In this document: positions 52,403-61,158 of the stretch, piece by piece
Numbering within the stretch: position 1 is the stretch's first letter
How the letters are laid out: each line of letters begins with the position of its first letter
Source of the DNA: Herbidospora galbida
Lineage (GTDB): Bacteria > Actinomycetota > Actinomycetes > Streptosporangiales > Streptosporangiaceae
Direction of reading: 5' to 3'
Assembly: GCF_005233835.1 (NCBI RefSeq)
Contig: NZ_SZQA01000035.1
Span: 28,735 to 92,734 of the forward strand
Length of the DNA: 64,000 nucleotides
Notes under the pieces: generated by a model
Told to the model about the DNA's origin: nothing
Databases searched by the model: none
What the model saw: only the letters and a program-made list of their open reading frames with translations
Translations under genes and position numbers: made by a program

Positions 52403-54850
52403 GTGGCTAATCCCAGAGCACGCCGCCTGATCGCCGCGGCAGGTCTGTCGTTAGCGGTCGTGGCCAGCCTGACGACCGTTCAGGCCCCTGCGAACGCGCT
52501 GTCGTCCGACGTCGTCATCTCCGGCGTGTACGGCGGTGGCGGCAACTCCGGCGCGACCATCAAGAACGACTACATCGAGCTGGCCAACCTGACCGGCAGC
52601 CCGATCAACGTGTCCGGTTGGAGCGTTCAATACGCCTCAGCCGCAGGTGCCGTCTTCCAGATGACGAACCTGACTGGAACGATCCCGGCCAACGGGAAGT
52701 ACCTGGTCCAGCAGGCGGCCGGCGCCGGCGGCACGCTGAGCCTGCCGACCCCCGACGCCACCGGCTCGATCCCGATGTCGGGCACCTCCGGCGTCGTCGC
52801 GCTGGTCACCGCGCAGATCCCGCTGGTCGGCTGCGGCATCTCCTGCTCGACCGCCCCGAACGTGAAGGACCTCGTCGGCTACGGCGCCACCGCCAACGTC
52901 GAGACCCTCGCGGCCCCCGGCCTGTCGAACACCACGGCCGCCGCCCGTTCGGGCTCGATGATCGACACCGACAACAACTCGGTCGACTTCACCTCCGGCG
53001 TGCCGAAGGCCACCAACACCGCGGGCACCACGGTCACCGCGACCGACACGGGCGGCCCGACCGACCCGACGCCCGGCTCGGTCCGCATCCACGACATCCA
53101 GGGCAGCGGCCGGATCTCCCCGATCGTCGGCCAGAACGTCACCAACGTGCCCGGCATCGTCACCGCCGTCCGCACCACCGGCAGCTCGCGCGGCTACTGG
53201 ATGCAGGACACCTCGGTCGACGCCGACCCGCTGACCTCCGAGGGCCTCTTCGTCTTCATGGGCACGACGTCTCCGACGGTCGTCCCCGGCGACTCGGTCC
53301 TGGCCTCCGGCCGCGTCACCGAGTATCGCCCCGCCACGGGTTCGCAGGCGCTGACCGAGCTCGGCGGCACCGTCAGCACCATCAAGCTGTCGGGCGGCAA
53401 CGCGCTGCCCGCGCCGGTGACGGTGGACCTGCCGCCGGTCTACACCAAGTCGGGCTCGCTGGAGGCCCAGCCGCTGGAGCCGTCGTCGTACGTGCTCGAC
53501 TGGCTGGAGGTCCACGAGGGCATGCGCGCCACCGTCGCCGAGACCACCAAGCTGGTCAGCCCGGTCGACACCGAGTTCGGCGAGCTGTGGGTCACCTTCG
53601 ACCCGACGCACAACCCGACTCCGCGCGGCGGCCACATCTACCTCGACTACGCCGACAACAACGCCGGCCGGTTCTTCATCCAGTCGCTCGTCGGCGCCCC
53701 CGCCGCGAACGTCGGCTCGACGCTGGCCGCCGGCACCACCGGCGTCATCGACTACCAGAGCTTCGGCGGCTACGTCCTCCAGGCCACCCAGCTCGGCGCC
53801 ATCACCGAGGGCGGCCTCAAGCGCCAGAAGGTGACCCCGCCGAAGAAGGCCGGCGACCTGTCGATCGCGACGTACAACGTCGAGAACCTGACCGTCGCCG
53901 ACTCGGCCGCGAAGTACCAGCGCCTCGCCGAGGCCGTGGTCGTCAACCTCGGCACGCCGGACATCCTGGCCCTGGAGGAGATCCAGGACAACAACGGCAC
54001 CGCCACCGGCACCGTGGCGGCCGACCAGACCGTGGCCAAGTTCATCGCGGCCATCGTCGCGGCCGGCGGCCCGACCTACGACTGGCGCTCGATCGACCCC
54101 AACGAGGGCACCGACGGCGGCGCCCCCGGCGGCAACATCCGCCAGGTCTTCCTGTTCAACCCGGCCCGCACCACCTTCGTCGACCGTCCGGGCGGCGACG
54201 CCGACACGGCCGTGACGGTGCTGCGCGAGCGCCCGACGAGCAACCAGGTCTACCTGTCGGCCTCCCCCGGCCGCATCAACCCGACCTCGTCCGCCTGGGC
54301 CTCCAGCCGCAAGCCGCTGGTCGGTGAGTTCCTGTACGACGGCAACAAGCAGCTGTTCGTCGTCGCCAACCACTTCAACAGCAAGGGCGGCGACCACCCC
54401 CACTCGGCGGCCGTCCAGCCCCCGAACCGGACCACCGAGGTCCAGCGCATCGCGCAGGCGACCGAGGTGCGGAACTTCATCGCCGACCTCAACGCCAAGA
54501 GCGGCGGCCAGGCCCGCGCGGTCGTCCTCGGCGACATCAACGACTACCAGTTCTCGCCGGCGGTCGGCGCCCTCACCGACAACGGCGCGCTGCTGAAGGC
54601 GCTGATCAACGACCTGCCCGCCGGTGAGCGGTACTCGTACATCTTCGACGGGAACTCGCAGGCGCTCGACCACATCCTGGTGACCCCGAACATCAAGGGT
54701 TACGCGTACGGCGTTGTCCACATCAACGCCGAGTTCTCCGACCAGGCCTCCGACCACGACCCGCAGATCCTGCGGATCCTGACGGGGTGCAACACGGAGC
54801 CGCTCCCCGAGCGGTGCCGTCCGGGCAGCCCGGTCGTGGACGTCGAGTAA
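52403..54850 (+). CDS. Secreted ExeM/NucH-family nuclease with lamin-tail domain
   Basis: This 815-residue protein starts at GTG 52403, with AAGGAG 10 nt upstream. It has a signal peptide ending about 34 (ANALSS) and a lamin-tail domain at about 35-165 (VVISGVYGGGGNSGAT, DYIELANLTG). An OB-like YhcR region spans about 210-460 (IHDIQGSGRISP), and an endonuclease/exonuclease/phosphatase domain spans about 480-800 (IATYNVENL, ALEEIQDN, VVANHFNSKGGD, LGDINDY, SDHDPQI). It should degrade extracellular DNA for nutrition or biofilm remodelling. Confidence 0.92.
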   Translation: MANPRARRLIAAAGLSLAVVASLTTVQAPANALSSDVVISGVYGGGGNSGATIKNDYIELANLTGSPINVSGWSVQYASAAGAVFQMTNLTGTIPANGKYLVQQAAGAGGTLSLPTPDATGSIPMSGTSGVVALVTAQIPLVGCGISCSTAPNVKDLVGYGATANVETLAAPGLSNTTAAARSGSMIDTDNNSVDFTSGVPKATNTAGTTVTATDTGGPTDPTPGSVRIHDIQGSGRISPIVGQNVTNVPGIVTAVRTTGSSRGYWMQDTSVDADPLTSEGLFVFMGTTSPTVVPGDSVLASGRVTEYRPATGSQALTELGGTVSTIKLSGGNALPAPVTVDLPPVYTKSGSLEAQPLEPSSYVLDWLEVHEGMRATVAETTKLVSPVDTEFGELWVTFDPTHNPTPRGGHIYLDYADNNAGRFFIQSLVGAPAANVGSTLAAGTTGVIDYQSFGGYVLQATQLGAITEGGLKRQKVTPPKKAGDLSIATYNVENLTVADSAAKYQRLAEAVVVNLGTPDILALEEIQDNNGTATGTVAADQTVAKFIAAIVAAGGPTYDWRSIDPNEGTDGGAPGGNIRQVFLFNPARTTFVDRPGGDADTAVTVLRERPTSNQVYLSASPGRINPTSSAWASSRKPLVGEFLYDGNKQLFVVANHFNSKGGDHPHSAAVQPPNRTTEVQRIAQATEVRNFIADLNAKSGGQARAVVLGDINDYQFSPAVGALTDNGALLKALINDLPAGERYSYIFDGNSQALDHILVTPNIKGYAYGVVHINAEFSDQASDHDPQILRILTGCNTEPLPERCRPGSPVVDVE

Positions 54851-54865
54851 CGCCCTGATCCAGCG

Positions 54866-54900
54866 AAGCGCCCGTCCTCTTCCCCGGGGGACGGGCGCTT
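54866..54900. terminator. Bidirectional terminator hairpin
   Basis: AAGCGCCCGTCC and GGACGGGCGCTT form a perfect 12-bp stem around an 11-nt loop. It lies between the convergent nuclease gene and the STAND-WD40 gene and could serve both, with the T-run only on the plus strand (CTTTCG). Confidence 0.75.
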
Positions 54901-54905
54901 TCGCG

Positions 54906-57900
54906 TCAGGGGAGGTCTTCTCTGAGGCGTCGATAAGGGACGTCCGGCCCCATGTGGTGCTGCCATTCCGCTTCGGTCAGGTTCTTGGCGAGGCGCCCCA
55001 GTCCCTGTGTGATCAGTTCCTCGGTGGTCAGGCCCGCGCGGGCCTCCCACACCCACGCCGCGCCGTCTTCGCTCGCCGACAGGACCCGGCTCCCACAGGG
55101 GCTGAACACCGCCGACCACACCCAGCCGCCGTGGTCGACCCGGGCATGTTCCCGGCCGGTGGCCGCGTCCCACACGCGCACCGAACCGTTCACGGCGGCC
55201 GACACGACCCGGCCGCCGTCGGGGCTGAACGACGCCCGCCACACCCAGGCGCCGTGGTCCATCCGGGCGAGTTCCGCGCCGGTGGCCGCGTCCCACACGC
55301 GGGCGACCCCGTCGGCGCAGGCCGTGGCCACCCGTCCGCCCCCGGGGTCGAACGTCACCGAGTACACGACATCGCCGTGGTCCAGCCGGACCCGTTCCGC
55401 GCCCGACTCCGTCTTCCAGAGCCGCGCCGAACCGTCTTCTCCGGCCGTCGCGACCGTGCCTCCGTCCGGGCTGAACGACACCGACCACACGCGGCGGCCG
55501 TGGTCGACCCGGACCAGCTCCGCACCCGACCACGCGTCCCACACCCGGGCCGAACCGTCTTCACCCGCGGTCGCGACCGTGCCTCCGTCCGGGCTGAACG
55601 ACACCGACCACACCGGGCCGCCGTCGTGGTCGAGCCGGAGCAGACCCCCGCCCAGCACCTGGGCCGTACCGTCGTCGCCGGCCGTCGCGATCCGGTTCCC
55701 GTCCGGGCTGAACACCACCGCGTAGACCGGACCCTTGTGTTCCAGCCGGGCGATGTCGGCCTCCGCGCATACCCTCCACACCCGCGCCGATCCGTCGGCG
55801 TCGGCGGTCGCGAGCTTGGTTCCGTCAGGGCTGAACACGACCGACTGCAGCGGGCCCCGGAGGTCCAGCCAAGCCAGGTCCGCGCCCGAGATCGCGTTAC
55901 GCACCCGCGCCGTTCTGTCGAGGCCGGCCGTCGCCACCCAGTGCCCATCAGGGCTGAAGACCGCCGAACGCACCGCGCCCCCGTGAAGCAGGCGTCTGTG
56001 GACCGGACCGGCGAGGGCGAGCGCCCGCCGCACCGCCTCCTCCCCCTCGGCCGTCGGCGCCGACTGCAGGGAGCAGACGCCGAGGGCGAGCGCCAAGTGA
56101 ACGTTCGTGTGCAGGACCGCCTCACTCTCCCGGGCGAGCCGGGAGGCGGCCACCTGGAAGAGCGGGTTGTGGCGCTCGGCCCGTTCGCGGTCGGCGTTCA
56201 ACCTGCTCAGGGTCACGTATTCGGCGACGCCCTCGCAGTCGGCGGCGTGTCCGGCCACCATCTCGACGGCCTTGGCGAGCGCGGAGCCGCGCAGCAACTG
56301 GTCTGCCTCCCGGTCGTTGCTCTCCCAGCGCTGGCGGTCGGCGATGACGCCCGCCTTCCACACCCGGAAGTCCTGACTCAGCGCGGCCCAGTCGGCCAGC
56401 CGCCGCCAGCCGCGCAGCAGGGCCTCGTGCGCGACCTCGACGATCTGGTCGCCGCCCGCGGCGGTGGTGATGGCCAGCAGCCGGGCGTCGCGGAGCAGTT
56501 CGGCCGTCGGCCAGTCGTCCGAACGCAGGTCGATCCGCCTGATCTGCCGGGCGATCTCGTGGTCGCCCGGCTGCAGGAGTTCGGTGAAGATGCGCCGCGT
56601 GGCCTCCTGCTGGGCCGGGGTGAGCACGCCGAAGCGTTCCTCGGCGTAGAGGGCCAGCGTGCTGTTGACCCCGCCGAGGTCCCGGTAGGAGCGGAGGGTG
56701 AGGCTGCGGCCCTGTTGCAGTTCCCACAGGCGGGTCAGGGTGAACTCCAGCAGCGGCAGTTCGGCCGGCCTGCCCTTGAACTCGTCGCAGATCTGCTCGG
56801 CGAGCCCGTCGGCGAAGGTGACGTCGCCGGCCACCCGGGCGGGGCCGGTGACGGCGAGGTGCAGTTCCCCGGCCGACATCGGCCGCAGATGGTGCCAGTG
56901 CTCCTTGGCGTAGGAGCCCAGAGGCTCGGGGGCTTCGGTGAGCAGCCAATGGAAGTCGGTGCGCATGCTGACCGCCACCCGGACGGACCTTGGCCGCTCG
57001 GCCACCAGCCGGTTCAGCACGTCGAACAGGGCGGCCCGCTGGTCGGGGCCGCACTCAGTGAAGACCTGCTCGAACTGGTCGATGATCAGCAGCAGCCGGG
57101 ACGTGCCCGTGGCGACGCCGACATAGCGGGCCACGGCGGCCGGCCCGCCCTCGGCCAGCCGATCCTGCCACGCCTGGAGTTCCCTGATCGGGTAGGGCAG
57201 CCGAAGCCCCGCCGCCTCGGCGACGGCCCCGATCAACCGGGTCATCGGGTCGTCGCCCGGCCGGAACGAGCCCACCGCCCAGGAGCCCTGCTCGCGGAGC
57301 CGGGGCACCAGCCCGGCCGCGACCACCGACGACTTGCCCACGCCCGACCGTCCGGCCACCACGATCAGCGGCCGTTCCTCGACGGCGGTCACCAGCTCGG
57401 TCACGAAGTCGGCCCGGCCGAAGAAGAACGGCGCGTCGGCCTCGGTGAACGCGCTCAGGCCCCGATAGGGGTTGGGCGGCGGCCGGTAGAGCACCTCGGG
57501 CCAGGCGCGGACCAGGGTCGCGGCGCTGATGACGTACACGTCGTCGGCCCTGCCGCTCGTCGGCACGGCCTGCACGATGCCGACCACCTGGCCGGTGCCC
57601 TGATCCCAGACCGGGCCGCCGCTGTAGCCGCCCTGCACCCGGAAGGAGCCGCGCAGGTCGACGTCGACCTGGAGGCGGGCCGCGTCGTAGGCGCCGGCCA
57701 GCGTCCCGACGACGTTCCCCGCTCGGGCGGGCCCGCTGTCGCGGTTCGGTCCCCACGCGCCGACCCGCCGCTCGCCGCACGGCCCGTCGTCGGCCACCAG
57801 AGTGGCCGGTTCGACGCCGGGCGGGAGCTCGGCCTCCAGTTCGAGACCCGCCACGTCGGTCTCCTCGAAGGGGAGGCCCTCACGCGGCATCCAGCGGACG

Positions 57901-58139
57901 ACGTGGGCCATCCGGGTCACCCGGCTCCCGGAGTCGGCCGCGAACGGGAACTCGACCTCGATCCAGGCTCCGGTCGGTTCGTCGGCCGTTCGTTCGTCGC
58001 CGAGGCCCAGCGCGGTGTTGATCACGTGGGCGCAGGTCACCACGTGGCGGTCGCCGGCGGCGAAGGCCACCCCGACCGGCTTGCGGGTGGCCCGGCTCAG
58101 GACGCGGGCGATGTAGCGGTCAGGGCTGGTCCTGGCCAT
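54906..58139 (-). CDS. Trypsin-like protease/STAND NTPase/WD40 protein (NLR-like)
   Basis: This 1077-residue protein starts at ATG 58139. It has an N-terminal trypsin-like domain with triad His38 (VVTCAHVIN), Asp95 (ETDVAGLE) and Ser173 (GYSGGPVW), then the nSTAND1 entry NPYRGLSAF at about 223-231 and FFGR. The P-loop GRSGVGKSS lies at 263-271 and Walker B LLLIIDQFEQV at about 359-369. A helical arm follows, then eight C-terminal WD40 repeats from about 735 (VFSPDG--VATA--D--ARVW pattern). The layout is effector-STAND-sensor, as in NLR-type immune proteins. It overlaps the trypco1 gene by 20 bp. No target or trigger can be inferred; the protease triad is complete, so it should be active. Confidence 0.92.
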   Translation of the reverse strand: MARTSPDRYIARVLSRATRKPVGVAFAAGDRHVVTCAHVINTALGLGDERTADEPTGAWIEVEFPFAADSGSRVTRMAHVVRWMPREGLPFEETDVAGLELEAELPPGVEPATLVADDGPCGERRVGAWGPNRDSGPARAGNVVGTLAGAYDAARLQVDVDLRGSFRVQGGYSGGPVWDQGTGQVVGIVQAVPTSGRADDVYVISAATLVRAWPEVLYRPPPNPYRGLSAFTEADAPFFFGRADFVTELVTAVEERPLIVVAGRSGVGKSSVVAAGLVPRLREQGSWAVGSFRPGDDPMTRLIGAVAEAAGLRLPYPIRELQAWQDRLAEGGPAAVARYVGVATGTSRLLLIIDQFEQVFTECGPDQRAALFDVLNRLVAERPRSVRVAVSMRTDFHWLLTEAPEPLGSYAKEHWHHLRPMSAGELHLAVTGPARVAGDVTFADGLAEQICDEFKGRPAELPLLEFTLTRLWELQQGRSLTLRSYRDLGGVNSTLALYAEERFGVLTPAQQEATRRIFTELLQPGDHEIARQIRRIDLRSDDWPTAELLRDARLLAITTAAGGDQIVEVAHEALLRGWRRLADWAALSQDFRVWKAGVIADRQRWESNDREADQLLRGSALAKAVEMVAGHAADCEGVAEYVTLSRLNADRERAERHNPLFQVAASRLARESEAVLHTNVHLALALGVCSLQSAPTAEGEEAVRRALALAGPVHRRLLHGGAVRSAVFSPDGHWVATAGLDRTARVRNAISGADLAWLDLRGPLQSVVFSPDGTKLATADADGSARVWRVCAEADIARLEHKGPVYAVVFSPDGNRIATAGDDGTAQVLGGGLLRLDHDGGPVWSVSFSPDGGTVATAGEDGSARVWDAWSGAELVRVDHGRRVWSVSFSPDGGTVATAGEDGSARLWKTESGAERVRLDHGDVVYSVTFDPGGGRVATACADGVARVWDAATGAELARMDHGAWVWRASFSPDGGRVVSAAVNGSVRVWDAATGREHARVDHGGWVWSAVFSPCGSRVLSASEDGAAWVWEARAGLTTEELITQGLGRLAKNLTEAEWQHHMGPDVPYRRLREDLP

Positions 58140-58503
58140 CCTCGTCGCTCTCCTCGACCACGGCCGACCCTGGACCGTTCCAGGTGACCGTCACCTTGAG
58201 CGCGGCCTCGGCCTTGCCCTTGGTGAAGATGACGCCCGTCTCGCCGCCGAACTTCAGGCCGAACTCGACGGTGATCGCGTCGGGCGCCCTGGCCGCCGAC
58301 CGCAGCCGGGTCACGATCGCCGACACGGCCGGTTCGAGGGTGTCGAAGGTGTCGGCGAGGCTGCGTAACGCCTGGGCGGTTCTGCTCGGGCCGATGTCGG
58401 AGACCAGTTCGACGCCCGGCTCGTCGGCGATGTCGTCGTAGTCGACTTCCACCACCATCACGGGCGCGCCGGGAGTGTCGTCGAGAGGGATCCGCATCAA
58501 CAT
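58120..58503 (-). CDS. Trypco1-family (CU044_2847-like) partner protein
   Basis: This 127-residue protein has an N-terminal beta segment (MVVEVDYDDIA), a central helix (TAQALRSLADTFDTLEPAVSAIVTRL) and the family core AITVEFGLKFGGETGVIFTK followed by LKVTVTW. This matches trypco1 (trypsin-co-occurring domain 1), small proteins found beside trypsin-like conflict proteins. It overlaps the trypsin-STAND-WD40 gene by 20 bp, so the two are coupled. Its role as substrate, inhibitor or activator of the protease is not known. Confidence 0.82.
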   Translation of the reverse strand: MLMRIPLDDTPGAPVMVVEVDYDDIADEPGVELVSDIGPSRTAQALRSLADTFDTLEPAVSAIVTRLRSAARAPDAITVEFGLKFGGETGVIFTKGKAEAALKVTVTWNGPGSAVVEESDEDGQDQP

Positions 58504-58565
58504 GAGCAGAAGATAGCCCGCGTCGAATCATTTCACCCTGAGATGTTTGAAGGCGGCCCTCTATT

Positions 58566-59033
58566 TCACATTTGAGCCAACCCGGCCGTCAGGTAGTCCA
58601 CGAAATACCTGTTGTGCAGTGCGAACTCGGATCTGCGCGTCCTGACCAGGTTGATCGCGTCGTCCAGGCCGTATCCGAGCAGGAGGAGGGCCTGGGCCAC
58701 GACCAGACCCGAGCGGTTGTAGCCCGCCCTGCACCTGACGAGGACCTTCAGCTCAGACCGCACGGCCTCGGCGGCGAGGTCGGCCATGGCGCAGACCTCG
58801 CCGATCTCGGCCGGGTTCAAGGGGCCGTCGGGCACGTGGCAGGCGTGGTGGACGGCGGAGGCCCCCGGGCCGTGGCCGTCGAGGCGGATCATGCTGATGA
58901 CCACGTCGAACTCGTCGGCCACGACCACGGGCAGCAGGCCTCCGGGGTCATTGCGGAAATGGCCGCCCATGAAGAGTCCGGGGATGATTTCGTGCCACGG
59001 CTGGTCGTCAAAGGGAATGGACCTGTATTCCAT
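58566..59033 (-). CDS. Dual-specificity-type protein phosphatase
   Basis: This 155-residue protein starts at ATG 59033. The P-loop is CRAGYNRSG with Cys101 and Arg107, the C(X)5R signature of protein tyrosine and dual-specificity phosphatases. The general-acid aspartate is probably in HVPDGPLN. There is no signal or membrane helix. It lies 62 bp upstream of trypco1 and 14 bp downstream of the aldo/keto reductase, all on the same strand, so it may be cotranscribed with the conflict genes. Confidence 0.85.
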   Translation of the reverse strand: MEYRSIPFDDQPWHEIIPGLFMGGHFRNDPGGLLPVVVADEFDVVISMIRLDGHGPGASAVHHACHVPDGPLNPAEIGEVCAMADLAAEAVRSELKVLVRCRAGYNRSGLVVAQALLLLGYGLDDAINLVRTRRSEFALHNRYFVDYLTAGLAQM

Positions 59034-59047
59034 TCGTCCATTCTGCG

Positions 59048-60124
59048 TCAGTAACGCACGGAACTCTGGAGCAAGGGCGGATATACGGTCGACGGCTCGC
59101 CGTCGACGGTCGTGCCGGCGAACTGGAGCATCGAGCGGACCTCGCCGTTGACCGCCGCCGGGTAGCCCAGTGTGGGGGCCGAGATCTCGTCCAGGACCCG
59201 GAGTTGTTCTTTGGAGAGGGCCGCCTCCACGAGGTTGCTCTCCAGGTGTTCGACCCGGCGGGCGCCGACGATCGGGACCACCGTGCCCTGGCGGGCGCGG
59301 AGCCAGGCCAGACTGACCGCCGCCGACGTCGCGCCGGTCTCCTCGGCGACCTGGGCCACGACGTCGATAACCCGGTACTCCTCCTCGGTCGGGCCGCCCA
59401 CGTAGGCGGTTCTGGCCGAGTCGGCCACCTCGGCGCCCCTGCGGTACTTGCCCGACAGGAAGCCGTTCTTCAGGGGGCTCCACGGGGTCAGCGCGAGGCC
59501 CTGGTCCAGGGCCAGGGGTGCGATCTCGCCTTCCACCGTGCGGGCCAGCAGCGAGTATTCGACCTGGAGGGCGATCAGCGGGGTCCAGCCCCTCAGCAGG
59601 GCCGTGGTCTGGGCCTGGGCGATCACCCACGCGGGGGTGTTGGAGAAGCCGATGTAGCGGATCTTGCCGGCCCGCACCAGGTCGTCGAGGGTCCGCATCG
59701 TCTCCTCCAGGGGAGTGTTGCGGTCCCAGTTGTGCAGCCAGTAGAGGTCCAGGTAGTCGGTCTGGAGGCGGCGCAGGGTCTCGTGGAGCTGGGCGATGAT
59801 CGAGCCCCGGCCGGCGCCGCCGCCGTTGGGGTCGCCGGGGTGCATGTTGCCGAAGAACTTCGAGGCCACGACCGTGTGGCCGCGCAGGCCGGGCCGGGCG
59901 GCGAAGTAGTCGCCGAGGATCTTCTCCGAGTGGCCGTTGCTGTAGAAGTTGGCCGTGTCGACGAAGTTCCCGCCCCGGTCGAGGTAGGTCGAAAGGATCT
60001 TCTCCGACTCCTCGACGTCGCACCCGGCCGAGCCGGGGTCGTCGCCGAACGTCATCGCCCCGAGGGCGAAGGGACTGACGCGGAGGCCGGAGCGTCCGAG
60101 GGTCACGTAGTGGTCGAGCGGCAT
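59048..60124 (-). CDS. Aldo/keto reductase
   Basis: This 358-residue protein starts at ATG 60124, with AAAGGAG 8 nt upstream; the in-frame start at 60151 lacks this. TIM-barrel AKR motifs are visible: FVDTANFYSNGHSE with Asp and Tyr, VVASKFF with Lys, and LYWLHNWD with His, forming the catalytic tetrad. The C-terminal NADPH site is GARRVEHLESNL. Length fits the AKR family acting on aldehydes and ketones. The natural substrate is unknown. Confidence 0.92.
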   Translation of the reverse strand: MPLDHYVTLGRSGLRVSPFALGAMTFGDDPGSAGCDVEESEKILSTYLDRGGNFVDTANFYSNGHSEKILGDYFAARPGLRGHTVVASKFFGNMHPGDPNGGGAGRGSIIAQLHETLRRLQTDYLDLYWLHNWDRNTPLEETMRTLDDLVRAGKIRYIGFSNTPAWVIAQAQTTALLRGWTPLIALQVEYSLLARTVEGEIAPLALDQGLALTPWSPLKNGFLSGKYRRGAEVADSARTAYVGGPTEEEYRVIDVVAQVAEETGATSAAVSLAWLRARQGTVVPIVGARRVEHLESNLVEAALSKEQLRVLDEISAPTLGYPAAVNGEVRSMLQFAGTTVDGEPSTVYPPLLQSSVRY

Positions 60125-60213
60125 GATCGTGCTCCTTTCTTCTTCCTCCATCGAAGCGCTGAGCTGCGAGAAGGGGTAGACAGATCCGGTCGACCTCTTG
60201 CACGATCCTGCCG

Positions 60214-60666
60214 TCAGCGGGACTTCAGGCGGATGACCGGCAGTTGCCGGTCGGTCTTCTCCTGGTATTCGGCGAAGCGGGGCGACTTGGTGACGATCTC
60301 CTTCCAGGCCTGCTCGCGTTCGGCTCCGTGCAGCTGGTCGGCGGTGACGTCGTACGTCGTGCCGTCGAGTTCGATGCGCACCTGGTCGGGGTGGGCGGCG
60401 AGGTTGTAGTACCAGGCCGGGTTTCCGGCCGCACCGGCGGCGGAGGCGACGATCAGCCAGGTGCCGTCGGGGCCCGGGAACCAGCCGACGGGAGTGGTGC
60501 GCGGCTGGCCGGACTTGCGGCCGACGGTGGTCAGGACCAGCGCGTTGAAGCCGCCGAAGCTGCCGCTCCTGCGGATGCGGCGGGCCATCAGCTTGTTGAA
60601 CCAGATGAACAGACGTCCGCCGGGCCGGCGGCCGCCACGGGTTCCGGCGGGGGTGTCGAAGGTCAT
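60214..60666 (-). CDS. Deazaflavin (F420)-dependent nitroreductase-family protein (Ddn-like)
   Basis: This 150-residue protein starts at ATG 60666 (GAGG 5 nt upstream). The Ddn split-barrel is recognised by LVLTTVGRKSGQPRTTPVGW, WLIVASAAGAAGNPAWYYNLAAHP and the C-terminal YQEKTDRQLPVIRL. These F420-dependent proteins reduce quinones or nitro groups in actinobacteria. It is divergent from the MarR gene, and a palindrome lies between. Confidence 0.92.
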   Translation of the reverse strand: MTFDTPAGTRGGRRPGGRLFIWFNKLMARRIRRSGSFGGFNALVLTTVGRKSGQPRTTPVGWFPGPDGTWLIVASAAGAAGNPAWYYNLAAHPDQVRIELDGTTYDVTADQLHGAEREQAWKEIVTKSPRFAEYQEKTDRQLPVIRLKSR

Positions 60667-60688
60667 GGGCACCTCGGTTGGTTAATGA

Positions 60689-60703
60689 CGCGTACTGTAC
60701 GCG
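60689..60703. promoter_or_regulatory. Candidate MarR operator
   Basis: CGCGTACTGTACGCG is a perfect inverted repeat with a one-base centre. It lies midway between the divergent ddn-like and marR genes, 22 bp from one start and 34 bp from the other, as expected for a regulator that controls itself and its neighbour. Confidence 0.6.
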
Positions 60704-60737
60704 GCGCTAACTATATGCACGATGTACCGTTACGTCC

Positions 60738-61154
60738 ATGAACGACGTCGCCATCGGGCTGGTCCAGCTCTCCGGGCTGGTGCAGGGCCTGTACACGCGT
60801 GTCTCCCAGCGTCACGATCTGACCCCCGTACAGGCCAAATTGCTGTGCGTCCTGCTGGAGGGGCCTCGGGGGATGGCCGAGCTGGCCTCGGGCTTCGGCG
60901 TCGAGAAGGCGGCCCTGACCGGGCTGATGGACCGGGCCGAGAAGCGCGGCCTGGCGCGGCGCACTCCCGTGCCGGGCAACCGGCGGGCCCTGGCGGTGAC
61001 GCTGACCGACGAGGGGCGGCGGGCGGCGACGGCCTTCTACGAAGAGGTCCACGCCGAGCTCGAAGGGCTGGTCGCGACCCTCACGCCCGAGGGGCGCACC
61101 CATTTCGAGCAGGCGATGGCCGAGATCATCAAGCGCTGCGGCGGGGGCTGCTGA
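60738..61154 (+). CDS. MarR-family transcriptional regulator
   Basis: This 138-residue protein has the winged HTH of MarR: LTPVQAKLLCVLLEG, MAELASGFGVEKAALTGLMDRAEKRGLARRTPVPGNRRALAVTL, with the wing at PGNRRA. N- and C-terminal helices form the dimer interface. The C-terminus is Cys-rich (KRCGGGC), which could make it redox-responsive (speculative). It probably regulates the divergent F420-dependent reductase. Confidence 0.92.
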   Translation: MNDVAIGLVQLSGLVQGLYTRVSQRHDLTPVQAKLLCVLLEGPRGMAELASGFGVEKAALTGLMDRAEKRGLARRTPVPGNRRALAVTLTDEGRRAATAFYEEVHAELEGLVATLTPEGRTHFEQAMAEIIKRCGGGC

Positions 61155-61158
61155 GCGG

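Noticed and set aside
54954..58187. An open plus-strand frame of over 1000 codons antisense to the STAND-WD40 gene
   Set aside because: It mirrors the coding gene in a GC-rich region, has no recognisable domain and is rich in Arg/Pro/Gly; the minus strand has complete domain motifs.
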